Below are positions 54,428-62,490 of a stretch of DNA of 64,000 bases, in pieces. The stretch comes from Gemmatimonadota bacterium (lineage in GTDB: Bacteria > Gemmatimonadota > Gemmatimonadetes > Gemmatimonadales > GWC2-71-9). Every line of letters begins with the position of its first letter. Positions within the stretch are counted from its first letter, which is position 1. The notes under the pieces were generated by a model. The model saw only the letters and a list, made by a program, of their open reading frames with translations. It did not search any database and was not told the origin of the DNA. The position numbers and the translations under genes are program-made. Where the stretch lies: assembly GCA_022710485.1 (NCBI GenBank), contig JAKLGU010000001.1:124001-188000 (forward strand). The letters are read 5' to 3'.

Positions 54428-55701
54428 GAAGTAACCGGCGCGGCAAGCGCGTCCGTGAAATGATGGGAGAAACGGATCTTCACCGGCAGCTGCGCCTGCA
54501 GCGCGTGGGCCTCGACGTCGTCCATGAACAGCAGGTCGTCGTTGATGGACTCCGCCGGCAGCAGCGCCAGGTCGAGGTCCCCCCGGTCGCGGAGTGCGGC
54601 GAGGAACGCGGCGCCAGGCAGCAGCCCCGCCGTCGTGACGGACGGCCCGAACAGCGTGTTTGACAGCACAATCAGCTCGAAGGTGGCGCCGGTGGCCTCG
54701 GTGAGCGGGGCCAGGACCTGCGGCATCAGCGCCCCCATGGACGTGCCCGTGACCACGCCGATCCGCTTGCCGGCCAGGTGGCCCAGCTCCCCTGCCCCCT
54801 CGCGGATCCGGGCCTGGAGGTATCGCACCGAGCCGACGCCGTTTTCCACCTGGTCGAAGTCGTCGTAGGCCTCCGGGCCGGGCAGCGGGAGCCCCGCGCG
54901 GAGGTAGAGCTCGTCGGCGCCCAGGCACCACGCCTTGCCCCGCTCGGCGCGAGCGACGGCGGCGTGGCGCTCCACCAGCCGCACGGCGGCGGCGCACTCG
55001 GCCTCGGTCGGCTCGCGCACGAGGTGGTGCTTGCTGAACTCGGTGAGCCCCACGGGCACGACGGAGACGCTCAGCACCGCGTCGCCGAAGGCGTAGAGGT
55101 CGTTGAGCGACTGCTCGAGCACGGCGCCGTCGTTGACGCCGGGCGACATCACGATCTGGGTGTGGAACTGGATCCCGTGCGTCGCGAAGCCCCGCAACTG
55201 TTCGAGGATGTCGGGCGCCGTGGGATTCCGCAGCAGCCAGCGACGGACGGTCGGGTCGGTCGCGTGCACCGACACGTACAGCGGGGAGAGGCGGTACTCG
55301 ATGATCCGGTCCACATCGCGCGGCTTGAGGTTGGTCAGCGTGGCGAAGTTGCCGTACCGGAAAGAGAGCCGGTAGTCGTCGTCCCGGATGTAGAGCGTGT
55401 CCCGGAGCCCGGTCGGGAGGCCGTCCACGAAGCAGAAGTCGCAGCGGTTGGCGCAGCGCCGGATGCGGGGGGCCTCGAGGCCGAGGCCCATCGGCAGCCC
55501 CTCGGGCCGCTCGATGTCGAACTCGATCTCCTCACCGCCCGGCTGACGGACGTGGAGGGTGAAAGCGTCCTCCGCGGTCAGGAACTCCCAGTCGAGGAAA
55601 TCCTCGAGTGGACGTCCGTTCACGGAGAGCAACTCCGTCCCGACCGCCAGGCCGAGTTCTTCGCCCAGAGATTCGGGCTGTACCGCGTTCACTCGGATCA
55701 T
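54424..55701 (-). CDS. DUF512 / PDZ-radical SAM-like protein
   Basis: The 425-residue protein starts with a PDZ-like module (MIRVNAVQPESLGEELGLAVGTELLSVNGRPLEDFLDWEF). A CxxxCxxC cluster motif follows (CANRCDFC, Cys 83, 87, 90), then FVDGLPTGLRDTLYIRDDDYRLSFRYGNFATLTN, the DUF512 pattern. The fold predicts a 4Fe-4S radical SAM-like protein; the reaction is unknown. ATG 55701 was chosen for AGGA 7 nt upstream and family-like N-terminus; GTG 55749 is possible. It neighbours der, as in many bacteria. Confidence 0.88.
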   Translation of the reverse strand: MIRVNAVQPESLGEELGLAVGTELLSVNGRPLEDFLDWEFLTAEDAFTLHVRQPGGEEIEFDIERPEGLPMGLGLEAPRIRRCANRCDFCFVDGLPTGLRDTLYIRDDDYRLSFRYGNFATLTNLKPRDVDRIIEYRLSPLYVSVHATDPTVRRWLLRNPTAPDILEQLRGFATHGIQFHTQIVMSPGVNDGAVLEQSLNDLYAFGDAVLSVSVVPVGLTEFSKHHLVREPTEAECAAAVRLVERHAAVARAERGKAWCLGADELYLRAGLPLPGPEAYDDFDQVENGVGSVRYLQARIREGAGELGHLAGKRIGVVTGTSMGALMPQVLAPLTEATGATFELIVLSNTLFGPSVTTAGLLPGAAFLAALRDRGDLDLALLPAESINDDLLFMDDVEAHALQAQLPVKIRFSHHFTDALAAPVTS

Positions 55702-55871
55702 CCACACGTCCTGAAGTCGATTCGGCCGTACCAGGGGGGCCACACTCAAAGATGCGTGGATCGTGTTATAATATCAAGGGTTAGGGCTTCACACCTCACG
55801 TAATGCGTGCGGCCCGTCCGGTGGCCTGCCACTTTCTGAAAAGCGATCATTGCCGCAGCAGCGGAAAACGA

Positions 55872-55906
55872 GAGCCCCGCCCGGGTCACTGACCCGGGCG
55901 GGGCTC
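55872..55906 (-). terminator. Strong intrinsic terminator
   Basis: A 16-bp perfect stem (55872-55887 with 55891-55906) with loop ACT is followed, on the minus strand, by CGTTTTCC. It ends the lipoprotein gene at 55943-56578 and separates it from the der operon. Confidence 0.85.
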
Positions 55907-55942
55907 CGAACTGCGGTACGGCCGAGCGGGGCAACGCCCCGA

Positions 55943-56578
55943 TTACATGCCGGACGTGGTGTCCGCCGGGGCCGCAGTGGCCGTGGCAATCACCAGGTCA
56001 CCGGTGGCCGGGTCGATCGTGGCCACGCCAGCCTCGGTCACGGCGCCAGTGGCATCGAACCGCTCGCCCCAGAGCACCGGCTCGGCGGCGCCGCACTCGG
56101 TCGCGTCGAGGTAGGTGGCGGTCCAGCCGGAACCGACCGGGGCGCCGGCCACGTTGCCGGTCGCGAAGAGCGCGGTCAGGGTGTTCGCCATGGCGACGCC
56201 GCCGGCAGCGCACACTTCGTCGTCTTCGACGGCGATGTACAGGATCTTCTCTTCGTCATCCCACACGAAGGTGGCGTCTGCGGCCGTGCTGTCGCCGTCG
56301 ACGTCGACCTGCGCGACCCACGAGGAATCGCCGGCGTCGCCGTCCTGGGCGGTGTTGACGGACATCGGGCCGCTCGTGGCGGCGGTGGCCATCGTGGCCG
56401 TCGCCGGGGCCGCCGGCGCGGTGGCCATGGCGGTGGTCGTGGCAGTCGGCGGGCTCGAGACGGTCGCGGAGGTCGGCGCGGCGACTACCGGAGCGGCCTC
56501 GGGCGCCTTCTCCTTGCTGCACGCGGCCAACGCAACGAGCGCCACGGCAGCGAACATCGTTCCCTTCATGCTACGCAT
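55943..56578 (-). CDS. Alanine/threonine-rich lipoprotein
   Basis: ATG 56578 has AAGGAG 6 nt upstream. The product, 211 residues, has a signal with lipobox LAAC and an Ala/Thr/Pro-rich, low-complexity stretch of about 60 residues (ATVSSPPTATTTAMATAPAAPATATMATAA). A compact acidic domain follows (WVAQVDVDGDSTAADATFVWDDEEKILYIAVEDDEVCAAGG) with two cysteines that may pair. The linker suggests the domain is held away from the membrane. No family was recognised. It has its own strong terminator. Confidence 0.7.
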   Translation of the reverse strand: MRSMKGTMFAAVALVALAACSKEKAPEAAPVVAAPTSATVSSPPTATTTAMATAPAAPATATMATAATSGPMSVNTAQDGDAGDSSWVAQVDVDGDSTAADATFVWDDEEKILYIAVEDDEVCAAGGVAMANTLTALFATGNVAGAPVGSGWTATYLDATECGAAEPVLWGERFDATGAVTEAGVATIDPATGDLVIATATAAPADTTSGM

Positions 56579-56742
56579 ATCCTGCTCCTTCATGGGGTGG
56601 GTGACACGAATACGACGCCGGAATGGTCCGCCATCGCCTGCTTCGACATGCCGGGTCACAATCCGGGTGCGCGGCCAGACGCCCAGGGTTCGGCACGAAT
56701 CGGCAACAATATACACGGTATCGTGTTGCAATGCAGGTGGGG

Positions 56743-57825
56743 CTAGCCGCGGGGCGCCGGCGGCGGCGCGGCGCGCCCCTGTGCCATCTCCACGATCCGG
56801 CCGAGCGTCGCGGAGAACGAGTGGCCCGCCACCTCCGCCGAGTGCATGAACGAGACGCCCTCCGTCAGGTCGGGGTTCGGGTTCACCTCAAGCACGTAGA
56901 CGTGGTTCTCGGCCGAGACCCGCAGGTCGAGGCGGGCGTAGTCGCGGCAGCCGGAGACCCGGTACGCCCGGATGGCGACCTCCTCGATCCGCTTGGTCAG
57001 GCGCTTCGAGATCTCCGCCGGGCAGTGGGCGTCCACCTGGTGAAACACCTCCGCCAGCGGATCCCACTTGGCGGCGTAGCTGATGACGGTCGGCTGGTCG
57101 GGTGGCAGCTTGGAGAAGTCGTATTCCACCGGGGGGAGCATGACCGCCGGGTCGTTGCCGAGGATGCCGACGTGGAATTCGCGCCCCTCGATGAACTCCT
57201 CCACGAGCACCGGCGCGCCGAACTCGGTGAAGACGCGCTCCAGTTGCGCCAGCAGGCCGGGCCGGTCGTAGACCACGCTCCGGCCCTCGATCCCAGCGCT
57301 CCCGTCCTCGCGGGCCGGCTTGACGATGAGCGGATAGTGGAGCCCGTGCCGCACGGCGATCTTCGGCTTCCAGAGCTGGTGATAGCGGGGGGTGAGGACG
57401 CCGTTCGCGAGGAGGAGCTGCTTCATCAGCCCCTTCCGCCGGCAGATGGCCAGGGCCATCGGGGGCGCGCCGGTGTACGGGAGCCGGTAGAGGTCGAGGA
57501 AGCCCGCCACCGCCGGCTCGAGTTCGGCGTCGTCGTGGAACGACTCGACGAGATTGAACACGACGTCGGGCCGCCCCCGGCGCACCAGCCGCTCCAGTGT
57601 GGCGATCTTGTCCTGCAGGTTGACGCCGCGGGCCTGGAAGCCCTCTTTCCTGAGGGCGGCAATGATGGCCTCGTACTCCTCGGCCACCGTGGCCACGGCG
57701 ATGTCGTAGGTGGGGGTGAAGCCGAGCGAGGCGGGGTCCACGTGCTTGAGGGCGTCGTAGCCCTCGTCGCTCACGCTGTTGTAGAGGACCACCACCGAGC
57801 CGCGCGTGCGTGCCGTAGGCATCAT
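56743..57825 (-). CDS. D-Ala-D-Ala-ligase-like ATP-grasp protein
   Basis: The 360-residue protein carries the ATP-grasp fold in the order of D-alanine-D-alanine ligases: PDVVFNLVESFHDDAELEPAVAGFLDLYRLPYTGAPPMALAICRRKGLMKQLL, YPLIVKPAREDGSAGI, VLVEEFIEGREFHVGILGN and LRVSAENHVYVLEVNPNPDLTEG. It is not in a mur/dcw context, so cell-wall dipeptide synthesis is not assumed; it may join other amino acids or peptides. It is divergent, 45 bp apart, from a C39-like cysteine peptidase, and the two could act on the same peptide. Confidence 0.85.
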   Translation of the reverse strand: MMPTARTRGSVVVLYNSVSDEGYDALKHVDPASLGFTPTYDIAVATVAEEYEAIIAALRKEGFQARGVNLQDKIATLERLVRRGRPDVVFNLVESFHDDAELEPAVAGFLDLYRLPYTGAPPMALAICRRKGLMKQLLLANGVLTPRYHQLWKPKIAVRHGLHYPLIVKPAREDGSAGIEGRSVVYDRPGLLAQLERVFTEFGAPVLVEEFIEGREFHVGILGNDPAVMLPPVEYDFSKLPPDQPTVISYAAKWDPLAEVFHQVDAHCPAEISKRLTKRIEEVAIRAYRVSGCRDYARLDLRVSAENHVYVLEVNPNPDLTEGVSFMHSAEVAGHSFSATLGRIVEMAQGRAAPPPAPRG

Positions 57826-57869
57826 TCCCTCATCCGCTTACCTTTTTGCAGTCCCGAACCGGATCGGAC

Positions 57870-58742
57870 ATGGGAATATACCCACAACCCAACATCTGGC
57901 AGTGCGGCCCGTTCGCGCTCAAGCACGCCCTGGTGACCCTTGGCGTCCTCAAGGACGAGCGGGAAATCAGCAAGCTCGCCGGCACCCATTGGTGGCATGG
58001 CACCGACGACCTGCAGCTGGGCCGTGCCGCACGGAAGTTCGACTGCGACCTGCTGATGATCCGGCGGCACCAGGAGGCGCACGCCCGCGCCGAGCTGGTG
58101 CGCTACCTCCGGCGCGGGATTCCGGTTCTCCTCTGCGTCGAGGAATGGAGCCACTGGCTGACGGCCGTCAACGTCGAGCAAGGGAAGTTCATCCTCCTCG
58201 ACAGCCGGGAGAAGAAGGTGGTGACCATCGCCGACTGGCCGACGCTCCGGCGGCGGTGGGTGTACCACGAGGACGACGAGGTGGACGACACCGTCACCCA
58301 CACCTTTTACGACCTCCACCCCGTCGTGCCGCGGGCCCGCCGGCAGTCGCAGGCGCAGTTCTCGCTCACGCGCGCCCGCGCGCTGCGCCGCCACACGAAC
58401 CGGCAGCTCGCCGAGCTCTGGGACGTCTACCTTGGCGACCTCCTGGTCCTCTGCCGCACGCGCACCCCCCTCAGCCAGAAGGTGTTTTCCCTCGGCGAGT
58501 TCCTGCGGCGCCACCAGGAGATGATCATCGAGCAGGTGGATTTCTGGCACGGGAACATCGATACGAAGGCCGCGCGCAAGGTGCTGGGCAATCTCCATTT
58601 CGTGGCCGACACCTACGGGCTCGTCATTCACGCCGAGCAGGAAAAGCGGGCCATCGCGGGCATCACCACGATCCTGGCCCTCTGGGCGGCGGCTTCGCAC
58701 GGCGTCAAGCCGGTGTACGGTCCCCGCCCGCGGAGGCGCTGA
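57870..58742 (+). CDS. C39-like (papain-fold) cysteine peptidase-like protein
   Basis: From ATG 57870 (290 residues) the N-terminus reads IYPQPNIWQCGPFALKHAL. Gln11 and Cys12 resemble the oxyanion Gln and nucleophile Cys of papain-like C39 peptidases, His95 (WSHWLTAV) the general base and Asp111 (ILLDSRE) the third residue. The C-terminal half is helical and unlike known bacteriocin exporters; no transmembrane helix is present, so it acts in the cytoplasm. Divergent to an ATP-grasp ligase. TTG 57846 is an alternative start. Function unknown. Confidence 0.7.
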   Translation: MGIYPQPNIWQCGPFALKHALVTLGVLKDEREISKLAGTHWWHGTDDLQLGRAARKFDCDLLMIRRHQEAHARAELVRYLRRGIPVLLCVEEWSHWLTAVNVEQGKFILLDSREKKVVTIADWPTLRRRWVYHEDDEVDDTVTHTFYDLHPVVPRARRQSQAQFSLTRARALRRHTNRQLAELWDVYLGDLLVLCRTRTPLSQKVFSLGEFLRRHQEMIIEQVDFWHGNIDTKAARKVLGNLHFVADTYGLVIHAEQEKRAIAGITTILALWAAASHGVKPVYGPRPRRR

Positions 58743-58777
58743 CCGCGGAGGACCCCGACCGACTGGTTTGATCCGAA

Positions 58778-58811
58778 AGAGCCGCCGGGATCCCTGGATC
58801 CTGGCGGCTCT
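58778..58811. terminator. Bidirectional terminator
   Basis: AGAGCCGCC (58778-58786) pairs with GGCGGCTCT (58803-58811), and the stem continues through GGATCC on both sides to a tiny loop. It lies between the convergent C39-like and EEP-family genes. Confidence 0.75.
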
Positions 58812-58840
58812 CTCGCTTGCGCTACGTTACGGTCAGAGGG

Positions 58841-59959
58841 TCAGATCCTCCGACCCCGCGGGAACAGGATGCTGGCCGTGACCGCCGCGTGGTCGGAGGG
58901 CCAGATCCACTCGCCCGCGCTGTTTCGGATCCGGTCCGATGGCACGTTGCCGAACAAGTCCACCCGGCCCTGCAACGAACGCGGACCGCGTGCGTTGCCG
59001 AGCCCGCGGGTCCACACGTAGTCGATCCGTTCGTGGAGTTGCGGGTTGTGGTTGGACAGGTCGGCGGCCTGGCAGCAGGTATAGCCGCGCACGCCGGGAC
59101 GCAGCGCGCCCCAGACGTCCGTGAAGCCGGCGTCCACCATCACCTGGTAGGCAGGGGAGCCGGGCTGGGCGTTGAAGTCACCGATCACCACGGCCGGCGA
59201 GGCCGTGCCCAGCGAAGCAACCATCTCCCCGACCTGCAGCGCGTGCAGCTGCAGCAGCAGCTCGTCGGGCCCCGTGCCTTCGGTGTGCAGGCTCACGAAG
59301 GTGTAGGGCGTCCCGTCCACCACCGCTTCCATCGTGACCCAGCCCCGCTGCAGGTCCACGCCGGGGGCCACGACGCCGAGGTTGGCGGCGAAGGTGTGGC
59401 CGGCGGCGGAGAGCACCTGCACCCGGCTCGCGTCCACCAGGATCGCTTCGGCGTCGGTCAGGCTGATGCCGGGGGCCGGCGACGCGGTGAAGTTTTCATG
59501 CTCGATGGCGACGACGTAGTTCAGCCCCTCGGCCGTGAGCGCGTCGAGCAGGATCGGGAGAAAGTCCACATGGAGGCTGACGCCGAGCGGCGGGATATCC
59601 ACGCCGATGGTGGAGACTTCCTGCAGGCCCACGACCGCCGGGTGCGTCGGGCCGATCTCGTCCGCAATCGCGGCGGCGCGGACTGCGAAGTCGGTGCGCT
59701 CGATGGTGGCCACCGCGTCGAGCAGCGCGGGGATGTCGTCGTTGGGGTCGGGGGTGGCCAGCGCGGTGATGACCGCGTCCACGTCGGCGCCGACGTAGAG
59801 ATTCTGGGTCATGACCGTGATGGCGTCGGACTCGCCGCGGCCGTGACGCAACTCGAGGCCAGCCTCGTCGGAGAGCGCCGGGCCGGTGGGCGCCTCGTCC
59901 GTGCACGCCTGGCCGAAGAGTACGACCAGCACGGCGAAATACCGCAATGGTGACTTCAT
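58841..59959 (-). CDS. Endonuclease/exonuclease/phosphatase-family lipoprotein
   Basis: The 372-residue product has a signal with lipobox FGQAC and AAGGAGGG upstream of the ATG. The EEP fold motifs are TQNLYVG, VVGLQEVS (metal-binding Glu), SLHTEGTG, VVIGDFNAQPGSP and a closing SDHAAVTASI with the catalytic His. Members cleave phosphodiester or phosphomonoester bonds in DNA, lipids or small molecules; an exported lipoprotein form more likely acts on extracellular DNA or phospholipid. The substrate is not fixed by sequence. Confidence 0.85.
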   Translation of the reverse strand: MKSPLRYFAVLVVLFGQACTDEAPTGPALSDEAGLELRHGRGESDAITVMTQNLYVGADVDAVITALATPDPNDDIPALLDAVATIERTDFAVRAAAIADEIGPTHPAVVGLQEVSTIGVDIPPLGVSLHVDFLPILLDALTAEGLNYVVAIEHENFTASPAPGISLTDAEAILVDASRVQVLSAAGHTFAANLGVVAPGVDLQRGWVTMEAVVDGTPYTFVSLHTEGTGPDELLLQLHALQVGEMVASLGTASPAVVIGDFNAQPGSPAYQVMVDAGFTDVWGALRPGVRGYTCCQAADLSNHNPQLHERIDYVWTRGLGNARGPRSLQGRVDLFGNVPSDRIRNSAGEWIWPSDHAAVTASILFPRGRRI

Positions 59960-60014
59960 GGAACCCTCCTTGGGTGGGGATCAGCCGCTCCTCCGGGAAC
60001 GGGCTGACGTGACG

Positions 60015-60032
60015 GGTCACCGCCTGGTGACC
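60015..60032. promoter_or_regulatory. Perfect inverted repeat upstream of the EEP lipoprotein
   Basis: GGTCACC (60015-60021) and GGTGACC (60026-60032) are separated by 4 bp, 56 bp upstream of the lipoprotein start. It could be an operator. The stretch from 59960 to 60377 holds no gene: besides this repeat it contains the terminator, tRNA fragment and 60251-60287 repeat listed here. Confidence 0.35.
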
Positions 60033-60098
60033 GGAACGACCCCGGCACGATGGTCCACCCCCGTCAAGGATTCGTCAAGACCGGCCCAAACGCAGAAA

Positions 60099-60128
60099 CC
60101 CCCGCCGAACCGAAGGGTTCGACGGGGG
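60099..60128 (-). terminator. Terminator of the interrupted tRNA-Gly
   Basis: CCCCCG (60099-60104) pairs with CGGGGG (60123-60128) and CGAACC (60106-60111) with GGTTCG (60116-60121), with one C/A mismatch between. On the minus strand it is followed by TTTCTGCGTTTG. It lies 20 nt past the tRNA fragment's 3' end. Confidence 0.7.
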
Positions 60129-60147
60129 CATCCGGCGTGTCACGGAG

Positions 60148-60189
60148 AGCGGGCGACCGGGCTCGAACCGGCGACGTCCAGCTTGGGAA
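60148..60189 (-). tRNA. 3' fragment of tRNA-Gly(CCC), likely attachment site
   Basis: On the minus strand the sequence equals tRNA positions 32-73: loop TTCCCAA (anticodon CCC), anticodon-stem half GCTGG, variable ACGTC, T arm GCCGG-TTCGAGC-CCGGT, acceptor half CGCCCGC and T. Homology stops sharply at 60189: the next bases (GAACA on the minus strand) cannot pair as the 5' half of the anticodon stem. This is the pattern left when an element integrates into a tRNA gene and displaces its 3' end. The functional tRNA should be reconstituted at the element's far end. Confidence 0.8.
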
Positions 60190-60250
60190 TGTTCGCGAGG
60201 CTCTTGGCGTAGGTGAGGGGAAGTTGGCGGAAGTTACGCCCTGCAGTAGG

Positions 60251-60287
60251 GTTGGGCCGCGCGCCGCACCAATCCACGCGGCCCAAC
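60251..60287. repeat. 11-bp inverted repeat near the element end
   Basis: GTTGGGCCGCG (60251-60261) and CGCGGCCCAAC (60277-60287) are perfect inverted copies 15 bp apart. They lie between the tRNA fragment and the HEPN-like gene end, so they could be a terminator for that gene or a recombination-protein site. Confidence 0.5.
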
Positions 60288-60377
60288 TTGGCGGCTGTTT
60301 GGTGGGGTTACAGCGAGTTTCGACCACTACTTGGGCCACTAGAGTGGACTGGAGCCTGCTCGGCTTCGACCACGACC

Positions 60378-61376
60378 CTACACTGCCAGGGCCGCAGTCA
60401 GCAGTGCGGGGAGCGAAGTGTCCTCGCGATCCAGCCAAGCACCAGCAGAGTGGCGGGGCGGCAATGCTAGGTGCTCAACAAGGACGTCCGAGAAAATGGA
60501 CTGGAGATACATGTTTACCGCATCGGGGAGGTCGGGAGTCCGACCGCGGTGGACAATCCGGCTCCGTAATCCGAACAGTCGCCCGACCAGGAAGCGATCT
60601 CGGGCTTCGACGCCCGTGAGTCCGTACGCCCGGCCAAGCGACTCACAAATCGGCGTGATATCGGTGGTGTCGTCCATTGCAAGCACCTCAAGGGCGATCC
60701 AAGCCTTCAGGAACCCTTCGACGCCATCCTCTTGGATAGCCTGAGCGTGCCAATGGAGGGCAAGGCTGATGCGATTGCGTTCTGAAACTCCGAACCGCTG
60801 TATGCTCTCGACCGCTGCCCTGGTGGTCGTGCGTGCCTCACGCGAGAGGTTAGGGCGTGGCAAAGCATGCGGGCTCCGGAACACGGGGCCGAAACTCGAG
60901 ATTCTTAGATCCTTGAGCTGGACCACACCCTCCGTCAGGGGCGAATAGGCGATGTTGTCCCCGTGCATGACCGACAGGAGCCCCGCGGCGGCCGCGAGCC
61001 GGCGCCGAGTTGTGGGTTCGTGCCCTTTCACCCCGTCAATGTCATGAGGTGAAATGAGCGCTAGCCACGCGCCGACGACGCTTTCTCTGTCCTCAGCTGC
61101 TGTTTCGTTCAGGTTCAGTGAATAGTCTGCCTCGAGTTTGATGTAGGCCCGCGAGGCGTCGGTGTATCGCACCGTTCCCCAGTGCACGAGTGCGAGTGTG
61201 TCGCCCAGGGGAATAACAACTGGCCGCGCTGGCAACTCGTGCTGCCTGATCATTGCCATCCGATGAACCGCAACCCAAACGCTGCTTGCGTCTCGGTCGG
61301 AGAACCATTCGGGTGGGCTCGCCTTTGCAAAATCGATGAGCTTTGGACGGAAATGCTGAGGCTTGGGGGTGGTCAT
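60378..61376 (-). CDS. Apea/HEPN-like domain protein
   Basis: The 332-residue product has two regions. The C-terminal part (about 190-310) carries FLKAWIALEVLA and RLFGLRSRIVHRG. The R271-x4-H276 (RSRIVH) is the catalytic motif of HEPN ribonucleases, and the helix pattern is that of the Apea-like HEPN group. The N-terminal part is a beta/alpha region without a known motif. HEPN proteins on mobile elements often act as toxins or in phage defence, but no antitoxin gene is next to it; the HTH repressor is upstream. ATG 61376 has GGGAG nearby at 6-nt spacing. It looks less GC-rich than the chromosome to the left. Confidence 0.6.
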   Translation of the reverse strand: MTTPKPQHFRPKLIDFAKASPPEWFSDRDASSVWVAVHRMAMIRQHELPARPVVIPLGDTLALVHWGTVRYTDASRAYIKLEADYSLNLNETAAEDRESVVGAWLALISPHDIDGVKGHEPTTRRRLAAAAGLLSVMHGDNIAYSPLTEGVVQLKDLRISSFGPVFRSPHALPRPNLSREARTTTRAAVESIQRFGVSERNRISLALHWHAQAIQEDGVEGFLKAWIALEVLAMDDTTDITPICESLGRAYGLTGVEARDRFLVGRLFGLRSRIVHRGRTPDLPDAVNMYLQSIFSDVLVEHLALPPRHSAGAWLDREDTSLPALLTAALAV

Positions 61377-61461
61377 GGCATTCTCTCCCATCCCAGGGGA
61401 CGGTGCGGCGAGGAGAGCGCTCCAGTTCCAATACGACGGGGCGCTGGGGTCACCGACACCC

Positions 61462-62406
61462 TCACGAATCTCCAGCTACTGCTACCGCCGCTCGCGCCAG
61501 GGCGCTTGGGCGGTCCAGGCGAATAAGTTCCGCGCGAATCGAAGCACTCAAGTAGCCGGCGAGCAATCCACGCCGGTCGAGCTCTTCCAACTGCAGCGAC
61601 ACGCCTGATTCGTCGAGCCGCACGAAGCGGAGGAGTGTCGTCGGGGCTTCCTCTGGGCCATCGAGTGTCACCAACTCCTCCCGCAGCGCGGCAACAGCAT
61701 CTGGCGGGAGCAGTGGCGCCAGGATCCGGGCTTGCGCTAGGGCGAGCTCGGCGAACATCTCAGGTGAGTACCGACCCCACCGGCGCTGCAGCCCCAGCCG
61801 GAGGGCGTGCCAATGCCCGGCGTATTTCCCCTTCCACGAGACGCGGATCGCCGCCAACAACGCTTCGCCGAGCGCATTGACCGGCAAGAGCTCGAGTCCC
61901 GCCTCCTGGTACGCCTGAGCGGGCGACATCTTGGTTGGATTCGGCTTCCATTTCCCTTCCAGTATGAGCTTCAGGCGGATGGGCCCCACTCTCCTGCCCC
62001 ATTCAGGGTGCGCCTCGAACAGAGCTGGATACCGTTCAGGGTGAGTGAACACCTCGGCGAGATTCGGGAGCCAGATGCCGAATTGCTTGAGCGCTCGATC
62101 CATGTAGTCCGCATACGCCAGAAGCCTCGGCACCGTCTCGCGCCCGACAAAGGCTTCACGCGCGGCTTCCGGGGGTAGTTCCCGGACGAGGGCCATGAAC
62201 ACCGGCTCGCGGACGCCCACCGCCCTTCCCCGGCGCATTCGCCACAGTCTCGTCCGATCGACCTTCAGAGCCGCCGCGACGGCAGTGGCGCCCCGATCCT
62301 GAACCAGTACGGCGAGCGCCCGTGCAAGGGCGCCTGGGTCGCACACCCTCACGAGGTGCCGAGCCGATTCTTTGGTCCGCCGTGTTGTGTTGCTTTTCTT
62401 CGGCAT
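61462..62406 (-). CDS. HTH repressor-like regulator of the element
   Basis: The 314-residue protein from ATG 62406 has a perfect AGGAGG Shine-Dalgarno at 7-nt spacing. A helix-turn-helix is visible at about 36-60 (DRGATAVAAALKVDRTRLWRMRRGRAVG). The large C-terminal part (LPRLLAYADYMDRALKQFGIWLPNLAEVF... LAPLLPPDAVAALREELVTL) matches no known repressor domain. It is divergent from the excisionase-like gene, and the shared gap has a promoter and a palindromic operator overlapping it, so it probably controls itself and the element's excision genes, as a phage-type switch does. Confidence 0.7.
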   Translation of the reverse strand: MPKKSNTTRRTKESARHLVRVCDPGALARALAVLVQDRGATAVAAALKVDRTRLWRMRRGRAVGVREPVFMALVRELPPEAAREAFVGRETVPRLLAYADYMDRALKQFGIWLPNLAEVFTHPERYPALFEAHPEWGRRVGPIRLKLILEGKWKPNPTKMSPAQAYQEAGLELLPVNALGEALLAAIRVSWKGKYAGHWHALRLGLQRRWGRYSPEMFAELALAQARILAPLLPPDAVAALREELVTLDGPEEAPTTLLRFVRLDESGVSLQLEELDRRGLLAGYLSASIRAELIRLDRPSALARAAVAVAGDS

Positions 62407-62427
62407 AGTCCGCCCTCCTAAAGCAAC

Positions 62428-62456
62428 ACCATAGCACGGCATACTCTACCGTGCAA
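62428..62456 (-). promoter_or_regulatory. Repressor promoter
   Basis: On the minus strand TTGCAC (62456-62451), a 17-bp spacer and TATGGT (62433-62428) form a good promoter. The transcript would begin about 62421, just before the AGGAGG. It overlaps the palindrome listed next. Confidence 0.7.
62434..62454. promoter_or_regulatory. Palindromic operator in the divergent gap
   Basis: GCACGG (62434-62439) and CCGTGC (62449-62454) form a perfect inverted repeat with 9-bp spacer. It sits between the -35 and -10 boxes of the repressor promoter, so its occupation would block that promoter. It is the best candidate site for the neighbouring HTH protein. Confidence 0.6.
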
Positions 62457-62490
62457 GTAGATAGCGGCCGCAACTAGAGAGGGGATTGAG

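Noticed and set aside
55767-55772. Perfect TATAAT upstream of the DUF512 gene
   Set aside because: It reads on the plus strand, away from the gene, and has no -35 partner at 16-18 bp; the minus-strand reading (TATTAT) lacks one too.
60190-60377. An integrase remnant next to the attachment site
   Set aside because: No tyrosine-recombinase motif (R..HxxR..Y) was found in any frame; only an inverted repeat is visible. The integrase is expected at the other end.
60064-60438. Short open frames over the tRNA-Gly fragment (for example with RATGLEPATSSLG)
   Set aside because: These peptides arise from translating tRNA and terminator DNA and are a known annotation artefact.
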